A program made the position numbers and the translations under genes. The notes below the pieces were generated by a model. That model saw nothing but the letters and a program-made list of their open reading frames with translations. It had not been told where the DNA came from and did not search any database. Below, piece after piece: positions 54,641 through 63,154 of a DNA stretch of 64,000 nucleotides. Each line of letters opens with the position of its first letter. Within the stretch, counting starts at the first letter, position 1. This DNA is from Caulobacter flavus. Its GTDB lineage: Bacteria > Pseudomonadota > Alphaproteobacteria > Caulobacterales > Caulobacteraceae. The DNA is taken from positions 2,392,001 through 2,456,000 of the forward strand of contig NZ_CP026100.1 of assembly GCF_003722335.1 (NCBI RefSeq), written 5' to 3'.

Positions 54641-55276
54641 TGGTGCCCCTCTCCGCATAGTCAATGCATGACTGATGGCTCCTTCGTGGGGTCCGCCCTA
54701 ATCGTGTTCTTATGATTGGAACGCGAATACTAGACTGAACAGCGGTTTTGGCCGCGGTTCAGCGTTGATCAGGCGGCGGGGTTCGGCAATGGGGCAGGCG
54801 GCCGGGAACGGCTTTGCAGGCCTTCTTCGTATACGCACGCCGCATTTCAGGGCGCCGGCCAAAGGTTTCCGGAACGTGCTGATCATCACGTCGGCAACTG
54901 AGATAACGCCGTTTGATCGTGCGCGCACGGCGACGCCGACAGCCGGTTCCGGCATCGGCGCCCAGGCAGCGTCCTAGCGGTGAAAGCGCGCCGCCAGGCC
55001 GCAAGTCGCGGAATCCGGCTCGAGCGGCGCGCGGGGAAAATTGCCGTTCCAACCCATTTTTTGACGGCCGGGCGGCAAACTTGGTCGCAAGTGCTTCAGA
55101 AAATCTCGAATTCAATTCCCACTGAATCAATGGGAATTGACCGGCGCCGGCAATGATCCGGCACGACCTGTTCGTTTCGTCAGCATCGGGACGACGCGCC
55201 GGCATTTCCTAAAATGTGGATTGCGGGCGCGCTCGTGCGGCGAGGAGCGTCGGGTCGCAGTTCTGGAGGGGATACC
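54641..55276. other. Intergenic region between two divergent TonB receptors
   Basis: 636 bases without a credible gene. Open frames here (for example 54759-55205 and 54765-54977) are Arg-rich and unrelated to any family I know. The stretch is less GC-rich than the genes. It holds a 29-base inverted repeat near the right end (55112-55140), and should contain both receptor promoters. Confidence 0.55.
55112..55140 (+). promoter_or_regulatory. Long perfect inverted repeat upstream of the 55277 receptor
   Basis: Arms TCAATTCCCA (55112-55121) and TGGGAATTGA (55131-55140), 10 of 10 complementary, with a 9-base spacer. It ends 136 bases before the start codon. Length and AT-rich arms suggest a dimeric regulator's operator; no regulator gene is next to it. 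It may also act as a stem-loop in a leader. Confidence 0.5.
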
Positions 55277-58200
55277 ATGAACACTCGCCTACGCGTCGCC
55301 CTGCTGGCGACCACGACTCTCTGCGCCGCCGTCCTGGCCGCGCACGCCAACGCCCAGGAGGGCGAGGCCGCGACCGTCGAGGAGATCACCGTCGTCGGCT
55401 CGCAGATCAAGGGCGCCAAGGTCACCGCCGCCCTGCCGGTGACGGTGGTCGGCGAGGAGCAGATCCAGGCCACCGCCGCCGTTTCGGGCGACGACCTGTT
55501 CCGCGCCATTCCGCAGATGGGCGACGTCAACTTCAACTCGCAGTACCTGCCCGGCACCAGCAACAGCGCACGCGGCGACGTGGGTTCGGTCAACCTGCGC
55601 AACCTGGGCATCGGCAACACCCTGGTGCTGCTGAACGGCCGGCGGGTGGTGACCCACCCGACCAGCCAGGCCAACGACAACCTGGTGCCGGTGCTGACCT
55701 ACAACTCCAACGCCATCCCGGTGACGGGCCTGCGCCGGCTGGAGGTGCTGCGCGACGGCGCGGCGGCCATCTACGGCGCCGACGCAGTGGCGGGCGTGGT
55801 CAACACCGTGCTGCGCGACGACCTGGAAGGCTTGAGCGTCTCGGCCCAGTACGGTTTCGCCGAGGGCACGAACCTCAAGGAGTACAATTTCAACGCCTAT
55901 GGCGGCCACAACTTCGCCGAGGGCCGTGGCAATATCAGCGCCTTCTTCTCCTACGACGCGCGCACGCACCTGCGCTCCTACGAGCAGGCGTTCACCGCCT
56001 CGGCCGACCGCCGCTCGTTGTTCGCCGACACCCGCTTCGCCGGCGCGGCCAGCCTGGACGGCCGCAGCACGACCACGCCCTGGGCCTATCTGCAGACGCC
56101 GTCGAGCTTCGGCACGGTGCGCCAGGGGACCACGGCCCTGACCAGCAGCGCCGGCTATTTCCACATCCAGCCGACCACCTTCTCGGGCTGCCAGCTGAAC
56201 ATCGGCAACGGGCTGTGCATCGACGACGGCGCCCTGGCGACCTCGGGCGTCGACCGCGACCTGCGCTTCGACGCCGCCTCGCTGGGCACGACGGTCGTCC
56301 CGTCGGTCAAGCGGGCCAACCTGTTCGCCACCGGCAAGTACGAGATCAACGACAGCGTCACCGCCTTCGGCGAGCTGGGCATCTACCACGCCAAGACCAA
56401 CGCCGGTCAGGCGCCGATCCAAACCCTGTCGTCGGGCGTGATCACCATCCCGGCCAGCAACTACTGGAACCCGTTCGGCCCGACCGTCTTCGCCAACGGC
56501 TCGGTCAATCCCAACCGCCTGCCCAACCTGAACGTCCCAGCCTCGGGCCTGGCGGTCACGCTGCGCGGCTACACCTTCGCCGACCTCGGCCTCACCCAGG
56601 TGGATGTCACCAACAAGCAGTACCGCGTGCTGGGCGGCCTGCGCGGCGAGAAGTTTGGCTTCGACTGGGAGTCGGCGTTCGTCTACTCCGAGGCCACCGC
56701 CGAGGACGTGGCCGACAACATCTCGACCACCAAGCTCTATGCGCAGCTGGCCCTGTCGACCCCCGACGCCTACAACGTCTTCAACGGCTCGGACCTCACC
56801 TACACCAGCGGCGCCGACAGCACCCGCAACAGCCAGGCGGCCATCGACGCCATCCGCGTCAAGACCATCCGCCGCACCAAGAGCACGCTGGCGCTGTGGG
56901 ACTTCAAGGTCTCGCGGCCCGACCTGCTGACCCTGCCGGGCGGCGACCTGGGCATCGCCTCGGGCGTCGAGTTCCGGCGCGAGACCCAGCTGGACGACCG
57001 TGACGGCCGCATCGACGGCACGACCACCTTCACCGACCCGACCAGCGGCGCGGTGCTGAGCGACCTGATCAACTCCAGCATCAACCCCGACACCAAGGGC
57101 CACCGCACGGTGGGTTCGGCCTATCTGGAACTGGCCGTGCCGCTGGTTTCGCCGGAGATGTCGATCCCGCTGGTCCACCGCCTGGAGGGCCAACTGGCCG
57201 GCCGCTACGAGCGCTACAGCGACTTCGGCAACACCGCTAAGCCCAAGGTCGCCCTGGCCTGGGACGTGATCGACGGCGTGCGCTTCCGCGGTTCGTGGGC
57301 CCAAGGCTTCCGCGCCCCGAACCTGGAGCAGATCAACGCCTCGATCATCTCGCGCTCGAACACCCGCACCGACTACGCCTTCTGCGAGGCCGACCTGCGG
57401 GCGGGCCGGATCAACGCCTTCTCGTCGTGCTCGCGCTCGCAGCTGACGACGGCGCGGCGGGCGGGCAATCCCGACCTGGAGCCCGAAGAGTCCGAGACCC
57501 TGTCGTACGGCGTGGTGTTCGAGCCGAAGTTCGTGCCCGAGGCCCTGGGCCGCTTCACCTTCACCGCCGACTACTGGAAGGTGAAGCAGACGGGCCTGAT
57601 CGGCGTGTTCGGCGAAGGCAACGCCCTGATCCTCGACTATCTGCTGCGCCAGCAGGGCTCGAGCAATCCGAACGTGGTGCGGGCCGCGCCGACCGCCGAC
57701 GACGTCGCCGCCTTCGCCGGCACGGGTCTCACCGCCGCCGGCCAGGTGCTGTACGTGAACGACAAGTACACCAACCTCCAGCCGCAGGTGGTTGAGGGGC
57801 TGGACTTCGGCTTCCTGTGGAAGCTGGGCACCCAGCGGTTCGGCGACTTCGACCTGAACGTCAACGTCGCCCACCTGCTGAAGTACTACCAGTCGCCGTC
57901 GCCGGGCATCGCCGAACTGCTGAAGGCGCGCTCGGACGGGGTGATCAACGCCGGCACCACCATCAGCGGCGGCGGCGACCTGCTGCGCCAGAACGGCAAG
58001 CCGGAATGGAAGTGGTCGGCGGCCCTGACCTGGCGCTACGACCGCTTCACGGTCGGCGGCTTCACCCAGTACATCGGCGACTACGACGACACCGCGCTGA
58101 TCGACAGTTCGGGCCAGCCCTGGGTGGTCGACTCGACCCTGACCGGCAACCTCTACGGCGAGGTCGACGTCGCCGAGATCGGAACCAAGCTGCGGCTGGG

Positions 58201-58312
58201 CGTGCGCAACATCACCGACGAGCAGCCGCCGCTGAGCACGGCCGGCTTCGACGGCGCGGTCTACACGCCGTACGGCCGCTACTGGTACTTCAACGTCAAG
58301 AAGCGGTTCTAG
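55277..58312 (+). CDS. Large TonB-dependent receptor
   Basis: A 1011-residue receptor. Signal peptide MNTRLRVALLATTTLCAAVLAAHANAQ. Then EEITVVGSQIKGAKVTAALPVTVVGEEQI (the TonB-box region and first plug strand), the plug with RAIPQMGDVNF, NLRNLGIGNTLVLLNGRRVV and RLEVLRDGAAAIYGADAVAGVVNTVL. The barrel ends GRYWYFNVKKRF. The size and 'VTVVGEEQI ... RVVTHPTSQ' style resemble Caulobacter receptors for large or oligomeric substrates. GGAGGGG precedes the ATG at 55277. It lies 70 bases before the amidohydrolase gene on the same strand, with a strong hairpin between. Confidence 0.92.
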   Translation: MNTRLRVALLATTTLCAAVLAAHANAQEGEAATVEEITVVGSQIKGAKVTAALPVTVVGEEQIQATAAVSGDDLFRAIPQMGDVNFNSQYLPGTSNSARGDVGSVNLRNLGIGNTLVLLNGRRVVTHPTSQANDNLVPVLTYNSNAIPVTGLRRLEVLRDGAAAIYGADAVAGVVNTVLRDDLEGLSVSAQYGFAEGTNLKEYNFNAYGGHNFAEGRGNISAFFSYDARTHLRSYEQAFTASADRRSLFADTRFAGAASLDGRSTTTPWAYLQTPSSFGTVRQGTTALTSSAGYFHIQPTTFSGCQLNIGNGLCIDDGALATSGVDRDLRFDAASLGTTVVPSVKRANLFATGKYEINDSVTAFGELGIYHAKTNAGQAPIQTLSSGVITIPASNYWNPFGPTVFANGSVNPNRLPNLNVPASGLAVTLRGYTFADLGLTQVDVTNKQYRVLGGLRGEKFGFDWESAFVYSEATAEDVADNISTTKLYAQLALSTPDAYNVFNGSDLTYTSGADSTRNSQAAIDAIRVKTIRRTKSTLALWDFKVSRPDLLTLPGGDLGIASGVEFRRETQLDDRDGRIDGTTTFTDPTSGAVLSDLINSSINPDTKGHRTVGSAYLELAVPLVSPEMSIPLVHRLEGQLAGRYERYSDFGNTAKPKVALAWDVIDGVRFRGSWAQGFRAPNLEQINASIISRSNTRTDYAFCEADLRAGRINAFSSCSRSQLTTARRAGNPDLEPEESETLSYGVVFEPKFVPEALGRFTFTADYWKVKQTGLIGVFGEGNALILDYLLRQQGSSNPNVVRAAPTADDVAAFAGTGLTAAGQVLYVNDKYTNLQPQVVEGLDFGFLWKLGTQRFGDFDLNVNVAHLLKYYQSPSPGIAELLKARSDGVINAGTTISGGGDLLRQNGKPEWKWSAALTWRYDRFTVGGFTQYIGDYDDTALIDSSGQPWVVDSTLTGNLYGEVDVAEIGTKLRLGVRNITDEQPPLSTAGFDGAVYTPYGRYWYFNVKKRF

Positions 58313-58320
58313 GCCGCGCC

Positions 58321-58346
58321 GCCCGGGCCGCCGACGCGGCCCGGGC
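58321..58346 (+). terminator. Strong intercistronic hairpin after the 55277 receptor
   Basis: Perfect 11-bp stem GCCCGGGCCGC/GCGGCCCGGGC (58321-58331 and 58336-58346) with CGAC loop, eight bases past the stop. It could terminate transcription, or protect the receptor mRNA and lower expression of the following genes. No T-tract follows. Confidence 0.5.
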
Positions 58347-58382
58347 CCTCATCCTCATTCGAGATCAGTAGGGGAAAATCCC

Positions 58383-60170
58383 ATGACATCGCGTTCCGCC
58401 CGCATCCTGCTCGGCGGCCTCTGCGCCGCCGCCCTGTCGACCTCGATCGCGGTCGCCCAGACCCGGCCGCTGGCGGTGGTGAACGCCGAGATCTTCGACG
58501 CAACCGGCTCCACGCCCTATCGCGGCACGCTGGTGGCCAAGGACGGGCGGATCCTCGAGGTCGGCCCGAAAGTGAAGGCGCCGAAGGGAGCCACGATCGT
58601 CGACGCCAAGGGCGCGGCGCTGATCCCGGGCCTGTTCGACGTGCACACCCACTGGACCCCGGCCGGCGCCCCGGCGATCGTTCCGAAGATCGCCGACGCC
58701 TACCTGGCCTCGGGCGTGACGACGGTGAACGACTTCCACCAGCAGCCGGAAAGCTTCGCGCCCCGCCGCGCGTGGCTGGGAACCCTGACCGCGCCGCACG
58801 TCAACTTCGTCGCCCGGATGAGCACGCCCGGCGGCCACGGCGCCGACTGGGCCGACCAGGCCACCACCCGCTGGGTCGACACGCCCGAGAGCGCGCGCCT
58901 AGCCGTCGAGGAGATCGCCGCCTACAAGCCCGACGCCATCAAGGCCTTCACCGACGGCTGGCGTTATGGCTCGGCGCCCGACAACACCAGCATGGACGCC
59001 TGGACGCTGAAGGCGCTGACCGAGGCGGCCCACAAGCACAATCTGAAGGTGCTGACCCACACCGTCACCGTCGAACGCGGCAAGGTGGCGGCCGCCAGCG
59101 GCGTCGACGTCATCGCCCACAGCCTGCAGGACGAACCGCTGGACGCCGAGGCCGTCGCGGCGATCAAGGCCTCGGGTCTGTTCTACGCCCCGACCCTGGC
59201 GGTCTACGAGCCGGTCAAGCCGGGCGCCAGGCCGCCGGCCGATCCCGACAGCCCGCGCAACGTGCAGGCGCGCCGCAAGTTCGGCTACGCCCTGACCAAT
59301 GCGAAGGTGCTGTTCGACGCCGGCGTGCCGGTGGCGCTGGGCACCGACGCGGGCATGCCCGGCACGCCGCATGGGCCCTCGACCCTGCGCGAGCTGGAGC
59401 TGCTGGTGCAGGCCGGCCTGACCCCCGCCCAGGCGCTGGTCGCGGGCACCGCCACGAGCGCCCGGGCCATGAACCTGCTGGCCGACCGCGGCACGCTGGA
59501 GGTCGGCAAGCGGGCCGACTTCGTCCTGGTTTCGGGCAAGCCGTGGGAGACGATCTCGGACGTGCGCAGGACCGAGCGGGTGTTCCTCGACGGCCAGGCG
59601 GTGTTCGGTCCCGGCGCCGTGCGCGCCCCGGCCAACGACAAGCCGACCCCGCCGGCGGTGAAGGCCGTGGCGCTGATCGACGACTTCGAACGCGCCGACG
59701 GCCGCACCAGCCTGGACACCTTGCGGCTGGACGATTTCGACGGCGGCCGCGACCGCAGCCTGGAGGTCTCGCAGGTCATCGAGCGCGAGGGCGGCGGCAA
59801 GGTGCTGAGCGTCGGCGCGCGCATGGCGACCAAGGACGACGCCTCGGCCGGTGTGCTGCTGCCGCTGACCCGGGGCTCGGTGGTTCCGGCCGACGCCACC
59901 GCGTTCAAGGGTCTGAGGTTCGCCGTGCGCGGCGACGGCGGCCCCTATGTGGTGACCCTGGTCGGCGCCGCCGGCCGCTGGACGACCAAGGTCGAGGCCG
60001 GGCCGCAATGGAAGACCGTGGAACTGCCGTTCACCGCGTTCAAGCCGGTGGCGGCGCGCGGCGAGGCGCCGGCCTTCACCGGAACCGACCTGCTGCAGGT
60101 CGGCGTCGAGGGCGAACGCGCCGCCGGGACCAAGCTTTGGTTCGAGCTCGACGACGTGGCGTTCTACTGA
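58383..60170 (+). CDS. Exported amidohydrolase fused to a CIA30-like domain
   Basis: A 595-residue protein. Signal peptide MTSRSARILLGGLCAAALST, cleaved near residue 25. The catalytic domain (to about residue 410) has the metal motif GLFDVHTHWTP, the metal Lys probably in DAIKAFTDGW, His in VLTHTVTVERG and VIAHSLQDE, and the metal Asp in ALGTDAGMPGTPHG. The C-terminal ~160 residues (VALIDDFERADGRTSLDT to KLWFELDDVAFY) look like the CIA30/NDUFAF1 domain or a related beta-sandwich. Substrates of this amidohydrolase group include dipeptides and pesticide-like carbamates. Downstream of a TonB receptor, so it may process what the receptor imports. Confidence 0.88.
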   Translation: MTSRSARILLGGLCAAALSTSIAVAQTRPLAVVNAEIFDATGSTPYRGTLVAKDGRILEVGPKVKAPKGATIVDAKGAALIPGLFDVHTHWTPAGAPAIVPKIADAYLASGVTTVNDFHQQPESFAPRRAWLGTLTAPHVNFVARMSTPGGHGADWADQATTRWVDTPESARLAVEEIAAYKPDAIKAFTDGWRYGSAPDNTSMDAWTLKALTEAAHKHNLKVLTHTVTVERGKVAAASGVDVIAHSLQDEPLDAEAVAAIKASGLFYAPTLAVYEPVKPGARPPADPDSPRNVQARRKFGYALTNAKVLFDAGVPVALGTDAGMPGTPHGPSTLRELELLVQAGLTPAQALVAGTATSARAMNLLADRGTLEVGKRADFVLVSGKPWETISDVRRTERVFLDGQAVFGPGAVRAPANDKPTPPAVKAVALIDDFERADGRTSLDTLRLDDFDGGRDRSLEVSQVIEREGGGKVLSVGARMATKDDASAGVLLPLTRGSVVPADATAFKGLRFAVRGDGGPYVVTLVGAAGRWTTKVEAGPQWKTVELPFTAFKPVAARGEAPAFTGTDLLQVGVEGERAAGTKLWFELDDVAFY

Positions 60171-60256
60171 GGGGAAGAGGGCGTGTTGTCGCCGGACGGT
60201 CATGGACGGTGGCTAGAGGGGCGGTTTCCCGTTTCGCCAGCCCTGGTCCCGATCCG

Positions 60257-61403
60257 ATGAAGACGCGCCTTTCGCTCCTGCTCGCCGCGGGCCTGCTGGC
60301 CTTGGCCCTGCCGGCGGCCGCCGCGCCGCCGGTTCCGCCGCTGAGCCAGAACGGCGGGAACTGGGCCTCGGGCCACGTGCAGGGCGTCGCCGTCGATACC
60401 AAGGGCGGCTATGTCTATTACTCGTTCACCAACCTGCTGGCGAAGTACGACTTCGACGGCAAGCTGGTGGGAACGCTGGTCGGCTGGACCGGCCACCTGG
60501 GCGACCTCGATTTCAACGCCGAGGACGGCAAGCTCTACGGCTCGCTGGAATACAAGAAGGACCAGGCCTTCTACATCGCCGTGATCGACGTCGCCCGACT
60601 GGACCGCGTGGGCGTCGAGGCGGGCGCGAGCGACCCTGCCCGAGGTGACCAGGGATTACGCCGCCGACCTGAACGGCGACGGCAGGTTCGACGGCGACAC
60701 GGCCAGGACGCCCGACCATCGCTACGGCTGTTCGGGCATCGACGGGGTGAGCTTCGGGCCGGCCTTCGGGCGCGCCGATGGTCCGCGCTACCTGACCGTC
60801 GCCTACGGGATCTATGGCGACGAGGGCCGCGCCGACAACGACCACCAGGTGCTGCTGCAGTACGACGTCGCCGACTGGGCGAAGCTGGCCCGGCCGCTGT
60901 CGGAGGCCGCACCGCACCACGAGGGCCCGCCCGCGCCGCGCGACAAGGTGTTCGTGCGCACCGGCAACACCCGCTTCGGCGTGCAGACCCTGGCCTATGA
61001 CGACACGCTGAAGCGCTGGTTCATGGGCGTCTACCAGGGCGGCAAGCCGGCGTTTCCGAACTACTTGCTGTTCGCGTTCGACGCGCAGGCCGCGCCCGTG
61101 ACCGGCGACCTGGTCGGCGTGCCGGGGCCAGGCGGCAAAGGCTGGGAGCAGGGCAGGGTGCTGCCGCTGGCCAAGGACGGCCTGAGCGACGCGGCCAGCG
61201 GCGTGCGCGGCTGGAACCAGAAGGCCGACGTCGGCTTCCAGCCGATCGGCGGCGGGCTGGTCTACGTGGCGGCCAACGCCAAGGTCGACGGCAAGCAGAC
61301 GGCCGACCTGACCCTGATGCGCTGGACGGGCGAGGCGGAGCGTCCGCTGGCGGCGGCGACAGCGGCCGACCTGCACTCGCTCTCCGCGCGCGCCCGGAAC
61401 TGA
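60257..61403 (+). pseudogene. Exported protein of unknown function, frameshifted
   Basis: The frame from the ATG at 60257 encodes a signal peptide (MKTRLSLLLAAGLLALALPA) and a beta-rich domain (GVAVDTKGGYVYYSFTNLLAKYDFDGKLVGT). After about residue 122 (DVARLDRVGVEAGA) the remaining protein is in the +1 frame, from PEVTRDYAADLNGDGRFDGD to SLSARARN at 61403. The shift is between about 60618 and 60635. One extra base in the GC-rich run is enough. The joined chain would be about 381 residues. The fold resembles beta-propeller proteins with D/N-rich loops (LNGDGRFDGD resembles a calcium loop). An assembly error or recent mutation is equally possible. It follows the amidohydrolase at 86 bases. Confidence 0.7.
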
Positions 61404-61486
61404 CTGTCACAATCGGCGGCTAGGCAGGGCGCCGACTCGATGCGGGGAATTGTCCGGTCCCGGACCGCCCCAGCCAGGGAACAGGG

Positions 61487-62089
61487 ATGACCGGCGCCGA
61501 CAGGGAAAGACAGCGATGGTTCGTGCGCAACGTGCTGCCGCACGAACCGGCCCTGCGCGGCTGGCTGTCGCGCAGCACGCCTGTCGGCGTCGATCCCGAG
61601 GACGTCATCCAGGAGGCCTACACCATCCTGGCCGAGCTGGAGACGGTGGAGACCATTCGCTACCCCCGGGCCTATCTGTTCCAGGTGGCGCGCTCGGTGA
61701 TCATGCGGCACGTGCGGCGGGCCAGGATCGTGTCGATCCACGCGGTGGGCGACCTGGAGCGGATGGACCTTCCCGACGACGCCGCCTCGCCCGAGCAGCA
61801 CGCCCTGGACCGCGACGAACTGCGGCAGCTGGCCCGGGCGATCGCGGCCATGCCGGCCAAGGTGCGGGAAGCCTTCGTGCTGCGGCGTGTGGACGGGCTT
61901 TCCCAGCGCGAGATCGCCGCCCGGATGCGCATTTCGGAGAATACGGTCGAGACGCATATTTCGCGCGGCGTTTCGTTCTTGATTGATTGGTTCGGCCGTA
62001 GCGGAAACAAGCGGTCCCAAACCTCTAGTACAGTGGATGCGGAGATCGCCTCGCCAGATGGCCGAACGAGACACCAGTCGAGACATTGA
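61487..62089 (+). CDS. ECF sigma factor, FecI-like
   Basis: A 200-residue sigma-70 family ECF factor. Region 2: DPEDVIQEAYTILAELETVETIRYPRAYLFQVARSVIMRHVRRARI; region 4: LPDD...RQLARAIAAMPAKVREAFVLRRVDGLSQREIAARMRISENTVETHISRGVSFL. The FecI group is expected from the following FecR and STN-type receptor genes. AGGGAACAGGG precedes the ATG. Its last 32 bases overlap the fecR-like start, which implies translational coupling. The family is the iron(III)-citrate type, but in Caulobacterales the same set can serve many ligands. Confidence 0.92.
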   Translation: MTGADRERQRWFVRNVLPHEPALRGWLSRSTPVGVDPEDVIQEAYTILAELETVETIRYPRAYLFQVARSVIMRHVRRARIVSIHAVGDLERMDLPDDAASPEQHALDRDELRQLARAIAAMPAKVREAFVLRRVDGLSQREIAARMRISENTVETHISRGVSFLIDWFGRSGNKRSQTSSTVDAEIASPDGRTRHQSRH

Positions 62090-63062
62090 CGAAGCGGCGT
62101 CCAACTGGACGGCGCGGCTGGATCGTGGGCCGCTGACTCCGGAGGAAGAACGGGCTTTCCAGAGCTGGCTGAAGGGGGATCCCCGCAGCCGGGGCGCGCT
62201 GCTGCGCGCCCAGTCGCTGTTCATGATGAGCGAGTCCGCCCAGGCCCTGGGCGCGCACTACGACCCGGCGGACTTCGCCGAGCCGGCGGCGCCGAAGCCG
62301 CGTGGGCTGTCGCGGCGCGGGGCCCTGCTGTGGGCCGGCGGCGCGGGAGCGGCCGCCTCCGTTGCGGCCCTGGCCGTGGGCGTGCCGGCGGCTGGCGCGG
62401 TGACCAGCACCCGGCGCGGCGAGATCCGGCTGACCCCCTTGAAGGACGGCTCGACGGTGCTGCTCAACACCGACAGCCGCATCCGCGTCCGCTACAGTCG
62501 GGGCGAGCGGTTCGTGGCCCTGCTGAAGGGCGAGGCCTATTTCTCGGTGGCGCGCGATACGCGGCCCTTCGTGGTCGAGGTCGACGGCCGCCGGCTGAGC
62601 ACGACCCAGGCGGGCTTCCGGGTGCGCAAGCTGGCCGCCGATCCCGTCGATCTCTTGGTGCAGCAGGGGCGGGTGGACGTGACCATTCCCCGTCTGGCCG
62701 CGCCGGCGACCAGCCTGGCCCTGGACGGCAACACCCGGCTGGTGATGGCCGATCTGGTCCCGCGCCCGCAGCCGATCACCCCGGCGGTGGTCACGCGCGA
62801 GCTGGCCTGGCGCGAGGGCAAGCTGGCCTTCGAGGGCGAGAGCCTGAAGGAGGCCGCCCGCGCCTTCGCCCGCTACAGCGACACCCGCATCGAGATCGTC
62901 GACCCGACCCTGGCGCGCGAGCCGGTGGCGGGCCTGTTCGCAGCCAACGACCCCGTCGGCTTCAGCCGCGCCATCGCCCGGGTGTTCGACGCCCGGCTGG
63001 ACCAGAAGGGCGACCTGGTCGTCCTGAGCCGTCCCTCGACCCCGGCGCCGGCCTCGAACTGA
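62058..63062 (+). CDS. FecR-family anti-sigma/sigma-regulator protein
   Basis: A 334-residue membrane protein. The N-terminal cytosolic domain (IDEAASNWTARLDRGPLTPEEERAFQSWLKGDPRSRGALLRAQ) binds the sigma factor, followed by an arginine-rich hinge and a membrane span near residues 88-112 (GALLWAGGAGAAASVAALAVGV). The periplasmic FecR domain has GEIRLTPLKDGSTVLLNTDS and LLKGEAYFSVARDTRPFVVEV, and a C-terminal STN-like region. ATG at 62058 chosen because of GGAG 13 bases upstream and the FecR family start; a frame open to 61983 lies within the sigma gene. It reads a signal from the receptor encoded at 63155. Confidence 0.9.
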   Translation: MAERDTSRDIDEAASNWTARLDRGPLTPEEERAFQSWLKGDPRSRGALLRAQSLFMMSESAQALGAHYDPADFAEPAAPKPRGLSRRGALLWAGGAGAAASVAALAVGVPAAGAVTSTRRGEIRLTPLKDGSTVLLNTDSRIRVRYSRGERFVALLKGEAYFSVARDTRPFVVEVDGRRLSTTQAGFRVRKLAADPVDLLVQQGRVDVTIPRLAAPATSLALDGNTRLVMADLVPRPQPITPAVVTRELAWREGKLAFEGESLKEAARAFARYSDTRIEIVDPTLAREPVAGLFAANDPVGFSRAIARVFDARLDQKGDLVVLSRPSTPAPASN

Positions 63063-63071
63063 GAAATTTTT

Positions 63072-63105
63072 GTGACCGGTCACGGAAGCCGCCGGTCCGG
63101 CGGCT
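63072..63105 (+). repeat. Palindrome and hairpin between fecR and receptor genes
   Basis: GTGACCGGTCAC (63072-63083) is a perfect 12-base palindrome; right after it AGCCGCCG/CGGCGGCT (63087-63094 and 63098-63105) forms a perfect 8-bp hairpin with a 3-base loop. Both lie in the 92-base gap before the receptor. They may mark a promoter/attenuation site for the receptor gene. Confidence 0.45.
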
Positions 63106-63154
63106 CTCAACCCGCGACGTCGCGATCTGGGCGACGATTGGGGGCTGCCTGCCG

